Source of the DNA: Prauserella rugosa
Lineage (GTDB): Bacteria; Actinomycetota; Actinomycetes; Mycobacteriales; Pseudonocardiaceae
Direction: 5' to 3'
DNA: 64,000 nt
NCBI RefSeq assembly: GCF_000719975.1
Contig: NZ_JOIJ01000006.1
Span: 186,001-250,000, forward strand
Part shown: positions 38,637-47,018 of the stretch, one piece after another
Layout of the letters: each line of letters starts with the position of its first letter
Position numbering within the stretch: the first letter of the stretch is position 1
The notes under the pieces: generated by a model
The model's database searches: none
What the model was told of the DNA's origin: nothing
Seen by the model: the letters and a program-made list of their open reading frames with translations, nothing else
Made by a program: the position numbers and the translations under genes

Positions 38637-39631
38637 TGGCCGTCCAGACCCGGTCCCACTGGCAGCAGGCACGGGTGGTCGAGACCGAGGACGTCGCCGA
38701 CGGCGTCCGCCGGATCGTGCTCGAGGTCGCCCACCCCGAGCATGCGGCTCCCGGTACGCACCTCGACGTCGATCTGCCCACCCCCAGCGGGCGGCAACTC
38801 CGGTCCTACTCCATCGTCCGGTCCGAACAGGACGGCCGCAGGCTGACCCTGAGCGTGCAGCTCTCCCCCGCCTCACGGGGCGGTTCGAAGGCCATGCACG
38901 CGTTGACCGTCGGGGACGAACTCACCGTCTCCGGGCCCGTGCAGAGCTTCCCATTGTCGGTCGGCGCCAGTCGTTACGTCCTGGTCGCCGGCGGCATCGG
39001 CGTGACGGCACTGGTCGCCATGGCCACGGCGCTGCGCCGCCGCGGCGCCAACTACGAACTGGTGCTCGTCGGGCGCAGCCGCCGGTTCATGGCCTACCTC
39101 GACGAGCTTCGCGCCGAGCACGGCGAACGCGTCCGCGTGCACGTCGACGACGAAGGCACCCCGTTGTCGGTTCCCGAGCTGGTCGGCGAGGTCGCGGCCG
39201 CACCCACCACGACCGAGCTCTACATGTGCGGCCCGATCCGCCTGATGGACGCGATCAGGTCGAGCTGGGCCGAGCACGCGCTGCCGGAGACCAACCTGCG
39301 GTTCGAGACGTTCGGCTCGAGCGGCCGGTTCGAGGCCGAGGAGTTCCGGGTGCGCCTGCCCCAGTTCGACCGCGACGTCGTCGTCGCCCCCGATACCTCG
39401 ATCCTCGACGCACTGACCGCGGCCGGCATCGACACGCTTTCCGACTGCCGCAAGGGCGAATGCGGGCTGTGCCTGGCCAAGGTCGTCGACGTGGACGGCA
39501 CCATCGACCATCGCGACGTCTTCCTCAGCCGGTCCCAGAAGCAACGTTGCGCCAACCTGTGCCTCTGCGTCTCCCGCGCCGTGGCAACCGACACGAGTGA
39601 CCGTGCCACCGTCACCCTTCACCTCACCTGA
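38636..39631 (+). CDS. vanB: Vanillate O-demethylase reductase subunit
   Basis: A 331-residue reductase of the phthalate-dioxygenase-reductase type. It has an N-terminal FMN domain (RSYSIVRSEQDGRR), a NAD domain (YVLVAGGIGVTALVAMA, ELYMCGPIRLMDAI) and a C-terminal plant-type [2Fe-2S] domain with DCRKGECGLCL and a later cysteine in CANLCLCVSRA. It carries electrons from NADH to VanA. ATG 38636 overlaps the vanA stop by one base; an open frame starting at 38555 inside vanA is rejected. Confidence 0.93.
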   Translation: MAVQTRSHWQQARVVETEDVADGVRRIVLEVAHPEHAAPGTHLDVDLPTPSGRQLRSYSIVRSEQDGRRLTLSVQLSPASRGGSKAMHALTVGDELTVSGPVQSFPLSVGASRYVLVAGGIGVTALVAMATALRRRGANYELVLVGRSRRFMAYLDELRAEHGERVRVHVDDEGTPLSVPELVGEVAAAPTTTELYMCGPIRLMDAIRSSWAEHALPETNLRFETFGSSGRFEAEEFRVRLPQFDRDVVVAPDTSILDALTAAGIDTLSDCRKGECGLCLAKVVDVDGTIDHRDVFLSRSQKQRCANLCLCVSRAVATDTSDRATVTLHLT

Positions 39632-39667
39632 CCCGGCCCACCGGCCCTCCCACACCTGGACGTTTCC

Positions 39668-41002
39668 ATGAACATCGCTGAACGCATCGCCGCGGCGCCG
39701 ATGTCCGGATACCAATGGCTGATCGTCGCGCTCTGCACCTTCATGAACTGCCTCGACGGCTTCGACGTCATGGCGGTCGCCTTCACCGGCCCCTCGGTGA
39801 CCGACGAGTTCGGACTGAGCGGTTCGGAGTTCGGACTGCTCGTCTCGATCGGGTTGATCGGCATGGCGCTGGGTTCCATGCTGCTCGCGCCGTTCGCCGA
39901 CCTGATCGGACGCCGTCCGCTGATCCTGATCAGCCTCGCCCTCGGCACGATCGGCATGTTCGGTGCCGCCATGGCCCCGTCCATGCCGGTGATGGCCGCG
40001 TTCCGGCTCGTCACCGGCATCGGTGTGGGCGGGATCCTCGCGAGTACGAACGTGATCGCCAGCGAGTTCTCGAACGCGAAGAACCGCGGGCTCGCGATCG
40101 GAATCTACACGGCGGGATACGGCATCGGCGCCACCGTGGCGAGTGTGGTGGCGAAGTCCGCGGTGGGCGGTGACTGGCGCATCGTCTTCTACGCGGGTGG
40201 TTTCGCCACGCTGCTCGCGCTGATCGTCATCGCACTGCTGCTTCCCGAATCGGTCGCCTACCTCGAGCAACGCCGGCCGCAGGGTGCGCTCGAGCGCATC
40301 AACCGCACGCTGGCACGCATGCGGATGGACGCGGTCAGCGACGCCGAGCTCGACGAGGCAGCCGCCGCGCGGAACACGGCCGCGCAGGCCGGATCCGGCT
40401 GGATCAGGCGGCTGCTGCGGCCCACGATCCTGCTCTGGATCACGTTCATCACGATCATGTTCGGCTTCTACTTCGTCAACAGCTGGACTCCCACCCTGCT
40501 GGTCGAGGACGGGCTGTCCGAAGGTGCCGCCGTCACCGCGGGGATGGCGATCTCGATCGGCGGCACGGCGGGGTCGGTGTTCTACGGTGTCGCCGCCCGG
40601 ATGCGCACCCCACGCGTCGTGCTGATCGGATTCTCGCTGCTCGCCGCCGCGATGATGGTGGTGTTCATCCTGAGCACCTCGATCCTGTGGCTGGGATTCG
40701 GGATCGGCGTGCTCGTCGGTGCCCTGATCAACGGCTGTATCGCCGGTGCCTACACGGTCGGCCCGCCGGTGTATCCCGCCCAGCTGCGCAGTGTCGGCAT
40801 GGGCTGGGCGCTCGGGATGGGACGGATCGGCGCCATCCTCTCGCCGACCATCGCGGGGATGCTCAAGGACGCGGGCGCCTCGGCGACCCAGCTCTACGTC
40901 GGGGCCGCCGTCGTGGTGGCGCTCTGTGCGATCGTCCTGGTGGCGCTGCGCCGCCACGACCCGGAATCCGCCCCGGCGGAGACGCGGGCCCAGGCGGTCT
41001 GA
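39668..41002 (+). CDS. Aromatic acid:H+ symporter (MFS, PcaK/VanK-like)
   Basis: A 444-residue twelve-segment transporter. The first segment has the LDGFDVMAVAFTGP motif with two aspartates that is diagnostic of the aromatic acid:H+ symporter family, followed by LLAPFADLIGRRPLILIS and RLVTGIGVGGILASTNVIASEFS. It lies 36 bases after vanB and is followed by a strong hairpin, so vanA, vanB and this gene are one transcript. Likely cargo: vanillate or another aromatic acid. Confidence 0.94.
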   Translation: MNIAERIAAAPMSGYQWLIVALCTFMNCLDGFDVMAVAFTGPSVTDEFGLSGSEFGLLVSIGLIGMALGSMLLAPFADLIGRRPLILISLALGTIGMFGAAMAPSMPVMAAFRLVTGIGVGGILASTNVIASEFSNAKNRGLAIGIYTAGYGIGATVASVVAKSAVGGDWRIVFYAGGFATLLALIVIALLLPESVAYLEQRRPQGALERINRTLARMRMDAVSDAELDEAAAARNTAAQAGSGWIRRLLRPTILLWITFITIMFGFYFVNSWTPTLLVEDGLSEGAAVTAGMAISIGGTAGSVFYGVAARMRTPRVVLIGFSLLAAAMMVVFILSTSILWLGFGIGVLVGALINGCIAGAYTVGPPVYPAQLRSVGMGWALGMGRIGAILSPTIAGMLKDAGASATQLYVGAAVVVALCAIVLVALRRHDPESAPAETRAQAV

Positions 41003-41008
41003 CGTCGG

Positions 41009-41057
41009 CTCGCGCACCTGTGACCGGCCCGAGTGCGGCCGGTCGCAGGTGCGCGAG
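41009..41057 (+). terminator. Long hairpin after the van operon
   Basis: CTCGCGCACCTG-GACCGGCC pairs with GGCCGGTC-CAGGTGCGCGAG, interrupted by one mismatch, around a 7-base loop. It begins seven bases after the transporter stop and ends 12 bases before the next gene start. Confidence 0.8.
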
Positions 41058-41068
41058 ATGATGGCGGG

Positions 41069-41275
41069 ATGCAGGACGTTGCCGTCAGTACCGACTCCAT
41101 CCGCCTCGGCCAGTTCTTGAAGCTCGCCGGCGTGGTCGACATGGGCTCCGACGTGCGGTCGCTGTTGGAGGACGGCCGCGTCGGCGTCAACGGCGAGGCC
41201 GAGGACCGCCGGGGCAGGCAGCTCGTGCGGGGCGACGTCGTCACCGTCGACGACACCGAGCTCCGCGTCGCGTGA
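41069..41275 (+). CDS. Small S4-domain RNA-binding protein
   Basis: A 68-residue protein that is almost entirely an S4 domain: IRLGQFLKLAGVV, then LEDGRVGVNGEAEDRRGRQL and the closing GDVVTVDD. Stand-alone S4 proteins of this size (YbcJ/YaaA types) bind RNA, some on the ribosome. ATG 41069 is preferred over an upstream in-frame start that would fall inside the terminator hairpin. It is unrelated in function to its neighbours and ends before the convergent GntR gene. Confidence 0.85.
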   Translation: MQDVAVSTDSIRLGQFLKLAGVVDMGSDVRSLLEDGRVGVNGEAEDRRGRQLVRGDVVTVDDTELRVA

Positions 41276-41375
41276 CCGCTGTCTCGTGACCCGGCGCAGC
41301 CGTCCAGATTCCTCACCGAAGACGTAATCGAGGCGCACCGCCGCCGTAGACGCTTTGGCGCAGCGGCGGGCCCAC

Positions 41376-42053
41376 TCAGCCGCTGTCGTCCGTCCGGGCG
41401 TTACGTGCAGCACCTGCCTCGTCGAGATGTTCGATCATCGCCCTCTCGGCAGTGACGACATCGTGTGCCGCGAGCGCCTCCAGCAACGCTCCGTGCTGGT
41501 CGAGGAACCGTTTCGCGTTCGCCGGTTCGTGCCACAGCGATGTCGTCGATGGCACCGGGTGATTGCGCCAGAGGGCGTCCAGATGATCGGCCAGCAGGGC
41601 AGGCCCTCCCGCCCGCGCGATCAGGTCGTGGAATCGCCTACTGTGCTCGGCCAGATCGTCGACACTCCCGGCCTCGTACTCACGCAACATCTGCTCGTGC
41701 AGCTCGCGCAGCGCAGTCAACTCGGCGTCGGTGATCCGTTCGGCCGCGAGCCGAGCGCAGAGGCCTTCGATCGCACCACGGAGTAAGTACAACTCCCGAG
41801 CCGCGTCGCTGCTCAGCTCCGACACCGTCGCCCCGCGGTGCGAGCGGTAGGAGATCAGGCCTTCGCTCTCCAGTCTGCGCAGTGCCTCGCGGACCGGGGT
41901 GATCGAGACGCCGAGCCTGCGAGCGATCTCGTCCTGCGGAACTGCCGCACCGGCCGACAGTTCCCCACTCATGATCTCCTCGCGCAACACCTGGTGCACG
42001 TAGTCGGCTTTGCTACCCGGTGGACGCGGCCGTGTTGACCTGGGTGCGACCAC
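41376..42053 (-). CDS. GntR-family regulator (FCD) of the CoA-transferase/lyase operon
   Basis: A 225-residue regulator. Winged helix near residues 15-80 (VHQVLREEIMSGELSAGAAVPQDEIARRLGVSITPVR), then an FCD domain with LRGAIEGLCARLAAE and FHDLIARAGGPALLADHL. GTG at 42053 with GGAAGGGAG upstream is chosen; an earlier GTG at 42107 has no ribosome site. It is divergent from the CoA-transferase at 42156, with a near-perfect palindrome between them, so it very likely controls that operon and itself. Confidence 0.9.
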   Translation of the reverse strand: MVAPRSTRPRPPGSKADYVHQVLREEIMSGELSAGAAVPQDEIARRLGVSITPVREALRRLESEGLISYRSHRGATVSELSSDAARELYLLRGAIEGLCARLAAERITDAELTALRELHEQMLREYEAGSVDDLAEHSRRFHDLIARAGGPALLADHLDALWRNHPVPSTTSLWHEPANAKRFLDQHGALLEALAAHDVVTAERAMIEHLDEAGAARNARTDDSG

Positions 42054-42140
42054 GCGAGCTCCCTTCCAGACAGATGCGGATACCTCCTCACAGTAGCCGA
42101 GAGTCACGGCCGGTCATGTCGATGAGCCCTTGACCGCATC

Positions 42141-42162
42141 GATGCATTTTATAAGATGCATC
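42141..42162. promoter_or_regulatory. 22-bp near-perfect palindrome, probable GntR operator
   Basis: GATGCAT arms flank TTTATAAG; 20 of 22 positions are symmetric. The site covers the AT-rich stretch TTTATAAG and the first possible start codon (42156) of the CoA-transferase gene. Confidence 0.75.
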
Positions 42163-43352
42163 CTGTGAACGCTCTCTCCGGAATCAAGGTCGTGGACATC
42201 TCGACCCTCTTCGCGGGACCGACTGCAGCCATGCTCATGGGCGACTTCGGCGCTGACGTGATCAAGGTCGAGCACCCTCGACGCGGCGATCCCTCCCGCG
42301 GCCACGGCCACGCCAAGGACGGCGTCGGCCTGTGGTGGAAGGTCCTTTCCCGTAACAAGCGCACAACCGGGATCGACCTGTCCGCGCCCGAAGGTCAGGA
42401 GCTACTCAAGACGGTCCTGGCCGACGCCGACGTGCTGATCGAGAACTTCCGTCCCGGCACGCTCGAGCGCTGGAACCTCTCCCCCGAGCAGCTACACGAG
42501 GTCAATCCCCGACTGGTGATCGCCCGTGTCACCGGATTCGGCCAGTTCGGCCCCATGTCGAACGAACCGGGTTTCGGCACCCTGGCCGAGGCGATGAGTG
42601 GGTTCGCCTCGATGACTGGCGAGCCTGATGGCCCGCCGACGCTGCCACCGCTCGCGCTCGCGGACGGGATCGCAGCACTCGCCGGGGCATACACGATCAT
42701 GGTCGCGCTCCAAGGGAGACAAAAGACCGGCAAGGGTCAGGTGTTGGACCTGGCGATCATCGAGCCGATCCTGACGGTGTTGGGCCCGCAGATCACGGCA
42801 TACCGCGCGCTGGGCGTGGTCCCGGAACGCACTGGCAATCGGTCCACGAACAACTCCCCGCGCAACATCTACCGCACCCGTGACGGGCGGTGGCTCGCGA
42901 TCTCGACGAGCGCGCAGTCCATTGCCGAGCGCGTTATACGCCTCGTCGGCAGGCCCGAGCTCGTCGATGAACCGTGGTTCGCATCGGGACGTACGCGCGC
43001 CCAGCACGCCGACGAGCTGGACGCGGCCGTCGGGAGTTGGATCGCCGAGCGCGACGCCGACGACGTCATCGCAGCGTTCAGTGAGGCGCAAGCAGCCGTT
43101 GCCCCGGTGTACGACGTTGCGGATGTCGTCGCCGACCCACAGTTCCAGGCACTCGGCACCGTCCTCGACGTCCCGGATCCGGAGCTGGGAACCGTTGCCA
43201 TGCAGAACGTGCTGGCACGTTTGTCTGGGACGCCCGGCGAGATCCGGTGGGCTGGTCCTCGTCTGGGCGAGCACACCGAGGAAGTCCTGAGCGAAGCGGG
43301 CGTTTCGAGTGAACACATTGCAGCGCTTCGTCAACGAGGGGTGGTCGCCTGA
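42156..43352 (+). CDS. CaiB/BaiF family CoA-transferase
   Basis: A 398-residue class III CoA-transferase. LSGIKVVDISTLFAGPTAAML, LIENFRPGTLERWNLS and the catalytic-aspartate segment LALADGIAALAGAY are all conserved. It should give CoA to a free acid. Its partner is a CitE-like lyase overlapping by one base, so the acid is probably a hydroxy- or methyl-hydroxy dicarboxylate such as citramalate, malate or an itaconate-related compound. The start is uncertain: ATG 42156 lies inside the palindromic operator, and GTG 42165 would give the conventional VNALSGIKVVDIS start; neither has a clear ribosome site. Confidence 0.92.
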   Translation: MHPVNALSGIKVVDISTLFAGPTAAMLMGDFGADVIKVEHPRRGDPSRGHGHAKDGVGLWWKVLSRNKRTTGIDLSAPEGQELLKTVLADADVLIENFRPGTLERWNLSPEQLHEVNPRLVIARVTGFGQFGPMSNEPGFGTLAEAMSGFASMTGEPDGPPTLPPLALADGIAALAGAYTIMVALQGRQKTGKGQVLDLAIIEPILTVLGPQITAYRALGVVPERTGNRSTNNSPRNIYRTRDGRWLAISTSAQSIAERVIRLVGRPELVDEPWFASGRTRAQHADELDAAVGSWIAERDADDVIAAFSEAQAAVAPVYDVADVVADPQFQALGTVLDVPDPELGTVAMQNVLARLSGTPGEIRWAGPRLGEHTEEVLSEAGVSSEHIAALRQRGVVA

Positions 43353-44215
43353 TGCCGGCAGACGTGACGGTCACGGCGCTCTACGCACCCGCCAGCCGAC
43401 CCGAGTTGCTCCCCAAGGCGTTGAACAGCGGCGCCGACGTCGTCCTTGTCGACCTTGAGGACGCAGTTCTAGCCGGACGGAAAGACTTCGCCCGCACCAC
43501 TGCCCTGGCGCTGCTCGACGAACTCCCCGACGAGCCCGCCGTTCAGATTCGTGTCAACCACCCTCGTGGCGAATACGGCACTCGCGATCTCGCTGCACTG
43601 GGTGAACATCCTGCGCTCAGTCAGGGGCGCATCGGCCTTCGCATCCCCAAGGTCACTACTCCGGAGGACGTCGACGTCGCGCTGGACATACTCGGCGTCG
43701 ACGACATGGAGTCAGCTCCCCCCATGCATTGCCTGCTCGAGTCCGCAGCCGGGGTTGAGAACGCGAGCGTCATCGCCCGACATCCCGCCGTCGTCGGTCT
43801 CGCACTCGGCGAAGCCGATTTGGCGGCCGAACTGTCGCTCGAAGGCGAGGAGGCCTACACGTGGATCCGTAGTCGCATCGTCGTCGCAGCGGCCGGGGCC
43901 GGCCTGCCGGCACCCGTCATGGCGGTCTACACCGACCTCGACGACCTTGCCGGACTCGCCAAGTCCTGCGCCCGAGGGAAAGCGCTCGGCATGTTCGGAC
44001 GCAGCGCGCTCCATCCCAAACAACTGCCCACGATCAAAGCAGCCTTCGCACCGACGGATGACGAGGTTCGCAGGGCCCGCGAAGTCGTCACCGCAGCAGC
44101 CGGCGGAGAAGCAGACGGAACGGGAGCGTTGGCACTCCCCGATGGCCGGTTCATCGACGCGCCGATCATCGAGTCCGCCCGCCGAACCCTCCAGCTAGCA
44201 GAACGGCTCACCTGA
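43352..44215 (+). CDS. CitE-like CoA lyase (HpcH/HpaI family)
   Basis: A 287-residue TIM-barrel lyase. ALYAPASRPELLPKAL, VVLVDLEDAVLAGRK with the metal-side acids, IRVNHPRGE, the catalytic-type glutamate in HCLLESAAGVENA and LGEADLAAELS are typical of citramalyl-, malyl- and beta-methylmalyl-CoA lyases. FGRSALHPKQLPTI near the end is also conserved. It cleaves a hydroxyacyl-CoA to two smaller units, usually acetyl-CoA plus a keto acid. With the CoA-transferase before it and a carboxylate permease after it, it forms a short acid catabolic unit. Confidence 0.92.
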   Translation: MPADVTVTALYAPASRPELLPKALNSGADVVLVDLEDAVLAGRKDFARTTALALLDELPDEPAVQIRVNHPRGEYGTRDLAALGEHPALSQGRIGLRIPKVTTPEDVDVALDILGVDDMESAPPMHCLLESAAGVENASVIARHPAVVGLALGEADLAAELSLEGEEAYTWIRSRIVVAAAGAGLPAPVMAVYTDLDDLAGLAKSCARGKALGMFGRSALHPKQLPTIKAAFAPTDDEVRRAREVVTAAAGGEADGTGALALPDGRFIDAPIIESARRTLQLAERLT

Positions 44216-44261
44216 GCCGTTATCCCGTTCCCCTTTTTCCTACAACGAAGTGGATTCCCTC

Positions 44262-45599
44262 ATGCTCGGCATCTGGGCGCTGGTCGCCTACATCGCGATC
44301 ATCATCGTGTGGAACGGCGTATTCAAACGCAACATCGGCGAGGCCATGATCCTCGGCTTCGTCGCGGTCGCTGCCTTCGGCGGTAGCTCGTTCTTCGACA
44401 CCTTCTGGGCCGGCATCGAAGGAGCTGCGACCGAGGAGATCGTCTTCGCGGCACTGACGTTCGTGTTCATGGGCTTCGTGCTCAGTAAGACCGGGGTCGT
44501 CGACCAGCTGATCGCGATGCTCAACTCCCTATTGGGCAGACGTCGGGGTGGCGCTGGATACGTATCGACGGTGGCGTCCGGCTTGTTCGGCGCGGTCTCC
44601 GGCTCGGGTTCGGGCAATGCCGCGGCCGTAGGGTCGGTGACGATTCCCTGGATGGAGAACTCGAACTTCAGTCCGAAGCTCTCCGCGACCGTGGTCGCAG
44701 GCAACGCCGGGCTCGGTATTGCCATTCCGCCCAGCTCCTCACTGTTCATCCTCACCGGGTCCGCGGCCGTTGCAAGCTACGTAACGGCCGATCAACTCTT
44801 CGTCGCCTTGTTCCTGGGCGGCGCCTGGACACTCGTCTATCGCCTGTTGGTGATGTTCTATTTCGTCCGCCGGCACAAGATCGGCGCCGTCGATCCGGCG
44901 CTTATCGAGCCCTTCCGGCGAACCTTTGCAGCCGGGTGGTCGAGCCTGCTCGTGTTCGTCGGTATCGCGATCCCGGTGCTGCTGACGTCCGGCTCCACTG
45001 GCGATGCGATCGTCACGTGGATCGGTGAAGGGCCCGCCGATGAAATCTCCATCATCACGTGGATTCCGGTACTCGTGACGATGATCGGCCTCGTCCTCGG
45101 CCGCAAGGCGTTACCGCGCCGTGCTTCCGGCTGGTGGCAGTTACTCGGCGAGGTCGGCCCACGGTACGCCGTCATCGGCGCGACACTCTTCTTCGCCTTC
45201 GCCGCCGCCGAGTCACTCGGCGAGCTCGGTCTCGCGGAGCAGCTCGCGTCACTGTTGGGCGACCTCGACATGCCGCCGTTCTTGGTGGCGCTCGTCATCG
45301 GCCTGATCGTGGTGGGCGTCGCGGCACCACTGACCGGCACCGCGACCATCGCCGCGGTGGGCCCGGTCGCCTTCACCACGCTGCTGTCCGCGGGCGTGTC
45401 GCCCGTGCCTGCCGCGGTCGCGATCCTGGTGTTCGCCTCGACCGAAGGCGCATCCCCGCCCGGGGCCGCACCGATCTACATCGCCAGCGGTATCGCACGC
45501 GTCAACCCCGCTCGCACGTTCGTCCCGCTCGTTCTGTGGTATGTCCTGCCGATCCTCGTCATCGGCTCGCTGATCGCCGTCGGCGTACTGCCGGTCTGA
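44262..45599 (+). CDS. DctM-like permease of the TRAP/ion-transporter superfamily
   Basis: A 445-residue, very hydrophobic protein with about twelve membrane segments. SGSGSGNAAAVGSVTIPWME, AGNAGLGIAIPPSSSLFI and APLTGTATIAAVGPVAF match the duplicated core of TRAP large subunits. ATG 44262 follows GAAGTGG; an in-frame GTG at 44250 is the alternative. No periplasmic TRAP binding protein is encoded nearby; the only partner is the 75-residue membrane protein after it. It probably imports the dicarboxylate used by the CoA-transferase and lyase. Two TTA leucine codons occur (45111, 45141). Confidence 0.8.
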   Translation: MLGIWALVAYIAIIIVWNGVFKRNIGEAMILGFVAVAAFGGSSFFDTFWAGIEGAATEEIVFAALTFVFMGFVLSKTGVVDQLIAMLNSLLGRRRGGAGYVSTVASGLFGAVSGSGSGNAAAVGSVTIPWMENSNFSPKLSATVVAGNAGLGIAIPPSSSLFILTGSAAVASYVTADQLFVALFLGGAWTLVYRLLVMFYFVRRHKIGAVDPALIEPFRRTFAAGWSSLLVFVGIAIPVLLTSGSTGDAIVTWIGEGPADEISIITWIPVLVTMIGLVLGRKALPRRASGWWQLLGEVGPRYAVIGATLFFAFAAAESLGELGLAEQLASLLGDLDMPPFLVALVIGLIVVGVAAPLTGTATIAAVGPVAFTTLLSAGVSPVPAAVAILVFASTEGASPPGAAPIYIASGIARVNPARTFVPLVLWYVLPILVIGSLIAVGVLPV

Positions 45600-45615
45600 C
45601 ACGAAGGAGACTCTG

Positions 45616-45843
45616 ATGATCACACGGACTGTGGACGGTACGTTCCGCGTCTGTTTGGCGCTGTTCCTCATCGGCGGCGTGATCGTGGTGGCCGCTCAGG
45701 CATTCGGTCTCCTCGTCGGAAACGGACCGCTTGTCGAAGCCGCGGTCGAATGGGCGGGAACGCCGACCTTCGTCCTGGCGGGAGCAGCCGGCCTACTCGG
45801 CTTCATTTTGTCCTATTTGAAGGGATGGGACACCAGCGACTGA
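45616..45843 (+). CDS. Small two-segment membrane protein, partner of the DctM-like permease
   Basis: A 75-residue protein with two hydrophobic helices (about residues 12-34 and 50-68: LALFLIGGVIVVAAQAFGLL and FVLAGAAGLLGFILSYL). It begins 17 bases after the permease, with GAAGGAG upstream, so it is a real co-transcribed gene. TRAP systems use a four-helix small subunit (DctQ); this is only half that size and I do not recognise the family. A role as accessory subunit is inferred from position. Confidence 0.8.
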   Translation: MITRTVDGTFRVCLALFLIGGVIVVAAQAFGLLVGNGPLVEAAVEWAGTPTFVLAGAAGLLGFILSYLKGWDTSD

Positions 45844-45873
45844 TCCTTGACACGCTGCGGCGCAACGGAGGGG

Positions 45874-46893
45874 TCACTCGAGAAACTCCATCGGACCGGA
45901 CTGTTCGGAGTACCGTCCGTCGACGACCATGTTCCACACGCGCTTGTAGGTACTGGTCTGGATGAGAATCTCGACACGCCGGACTCCCTCGATCCGTCCC
46001 AACACACCGGTGACGTAGCCGTACATGTCCGGGTGGTCAGGCAGCACGATCTGCCCAACGAGATTGTTCCGACCGGCTGTAGCGGCGAGGTACTTCGTAC
46101 CCTCGTTGCGCGCCAGCGCTTCGCCGACGTGCCCGAGGTGAGCCGGTTCGACCTCGAGCCACACCCAGAACTCGGCGTTGAACCCAAGGACTTCGGGCTC
46201 GATGAGCACGCGGAAATCGAGCAGCTCCCGCTCGCGAAGCGAGTCCATGATGCGGCGCGCGGTGTTCTCCGATTTGCCGATGGCGGAGGCCAGCTCCGGT
46301 AGAGGTGTCCGGCCGTTGCGGATCAGCAGTTCGAGAACGGTCCGTTCGGCCTGAGTCAACTGCGCACGCGGCAACTCGCGAGACCGCACATCCACCCGTC
46401 GCTCCACCGCTTCCGGCAGCCAGTCCTGACCGGACGTGTAGGTGTGCATCACCACGAAAACCTCCGCGGAGACGTCGAACTCGGCCGACAACCGCCCGAT
46501 GCGTTTCTGCAACGCGGCCGCGTCGGGTACGACGAACTCCGCGACGCTGCCCACGGAACCCACGACACCGCCGAGGAACCGCACATCACCCCTGGCCCGC
46601 AAGGTCTCGAGGAACTCCGTGTCCCCCGCACGCGGCCCCGTGAACTGCACCATCGCGGGTACACCGAGCCCCAACCGCGCCACGTCCGTACGACCGATCA
46701 GACGCAGCATGCCTGCGCCGTGCATCGCTTCGAACCGTCTACGCGCCGTGCTCGGGGAGCAGCCGAGCTCGTCGGCGACTTTCGGCCACGGAGCCCGGCC
46801 GTCGGAGTGCAGGACACGGATCACAGCCGCGTCCACCTCGTCGATGAGTGGTCCCACCTGTCCACCTCGGCTTGCCTTGCGCGCTCGAAACAT
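45874..46893 (-). CDS. Tandem Lrp/AsnC-family regulator
   Basis: A 339-residue protein built of two Lrp units. The first DNA-binding unit is at residues 15-65 (DEVDAAVIRVLHSDGRAPW, ADELGCSPSTARRRFEAM), the second at 178-230 (LTQAERTVLELLIRNGRTPL, AIGKSENTARRIMDSL). Each is followed by an alpha/beta ligand domain. Single-unit Lrp proteins are about 150 residues, so this is a fused pair and likely binds as a pseudo-dimer. It is divergent from the ABC transporter operon, and a perfect palindrome lies 18 bases upstream of its start, so it probably senses the amino acid imported there. Confidence 0.92.
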   Translation of the reverse strand: MFRARKASRGGQVGPLIDEVDAAVIRVLHSDGRAPWPKVADELGCSPSTARRRFEAMHGAGMLRLIGRTDVARLGLGVPAMVQFTGPRAGDTEFLETLRARGDVRFLGGVVGSVGSVAEFVVPDAAALQKRIGRLSAEFDVSAEVFVVMHTYTSGQDWLPEAVERRVDVRSRELPRAQLTQAERTVLELLIRNGRTPLPELASAIGKSENTARRIMDSLRERELLDFRVLIEPEVLGFNAEFWVWLEVEPAHLGHVGEALARNEGTKYLAATAGRNNLVGQIVLPDHPDMYGYVTGVLGRIEGVRRVEILIQTSTYKRVWNMVVDGRYSEQSGPMEFLE

Positions 46894-46911
46894 CCGGATT
46901 CAAGAACTTAC

Positions 46912-46924
46912 ATGATTGAATCAT
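46912..46924. promoter_or_regulatory. Perfect 13-bp palindrome, probable Lrp operator
   Basis: ATGATT-G-AATCAT lies between the regulator (start 46893) and the binding-protein gene (start 47019). It is AT-rich and in the right place for autoregulation and control of the divergent operon. Confidence 0.6.
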
Positions 46925-47018
46925 CCGCACTATTGCCATTCAGTGACTCGATCCTCCAAACTGTCAGCCACGCCACACCTCCCCGCCGTTCGCACCCACC
47001 GACACAAGCGAGGTCGCG

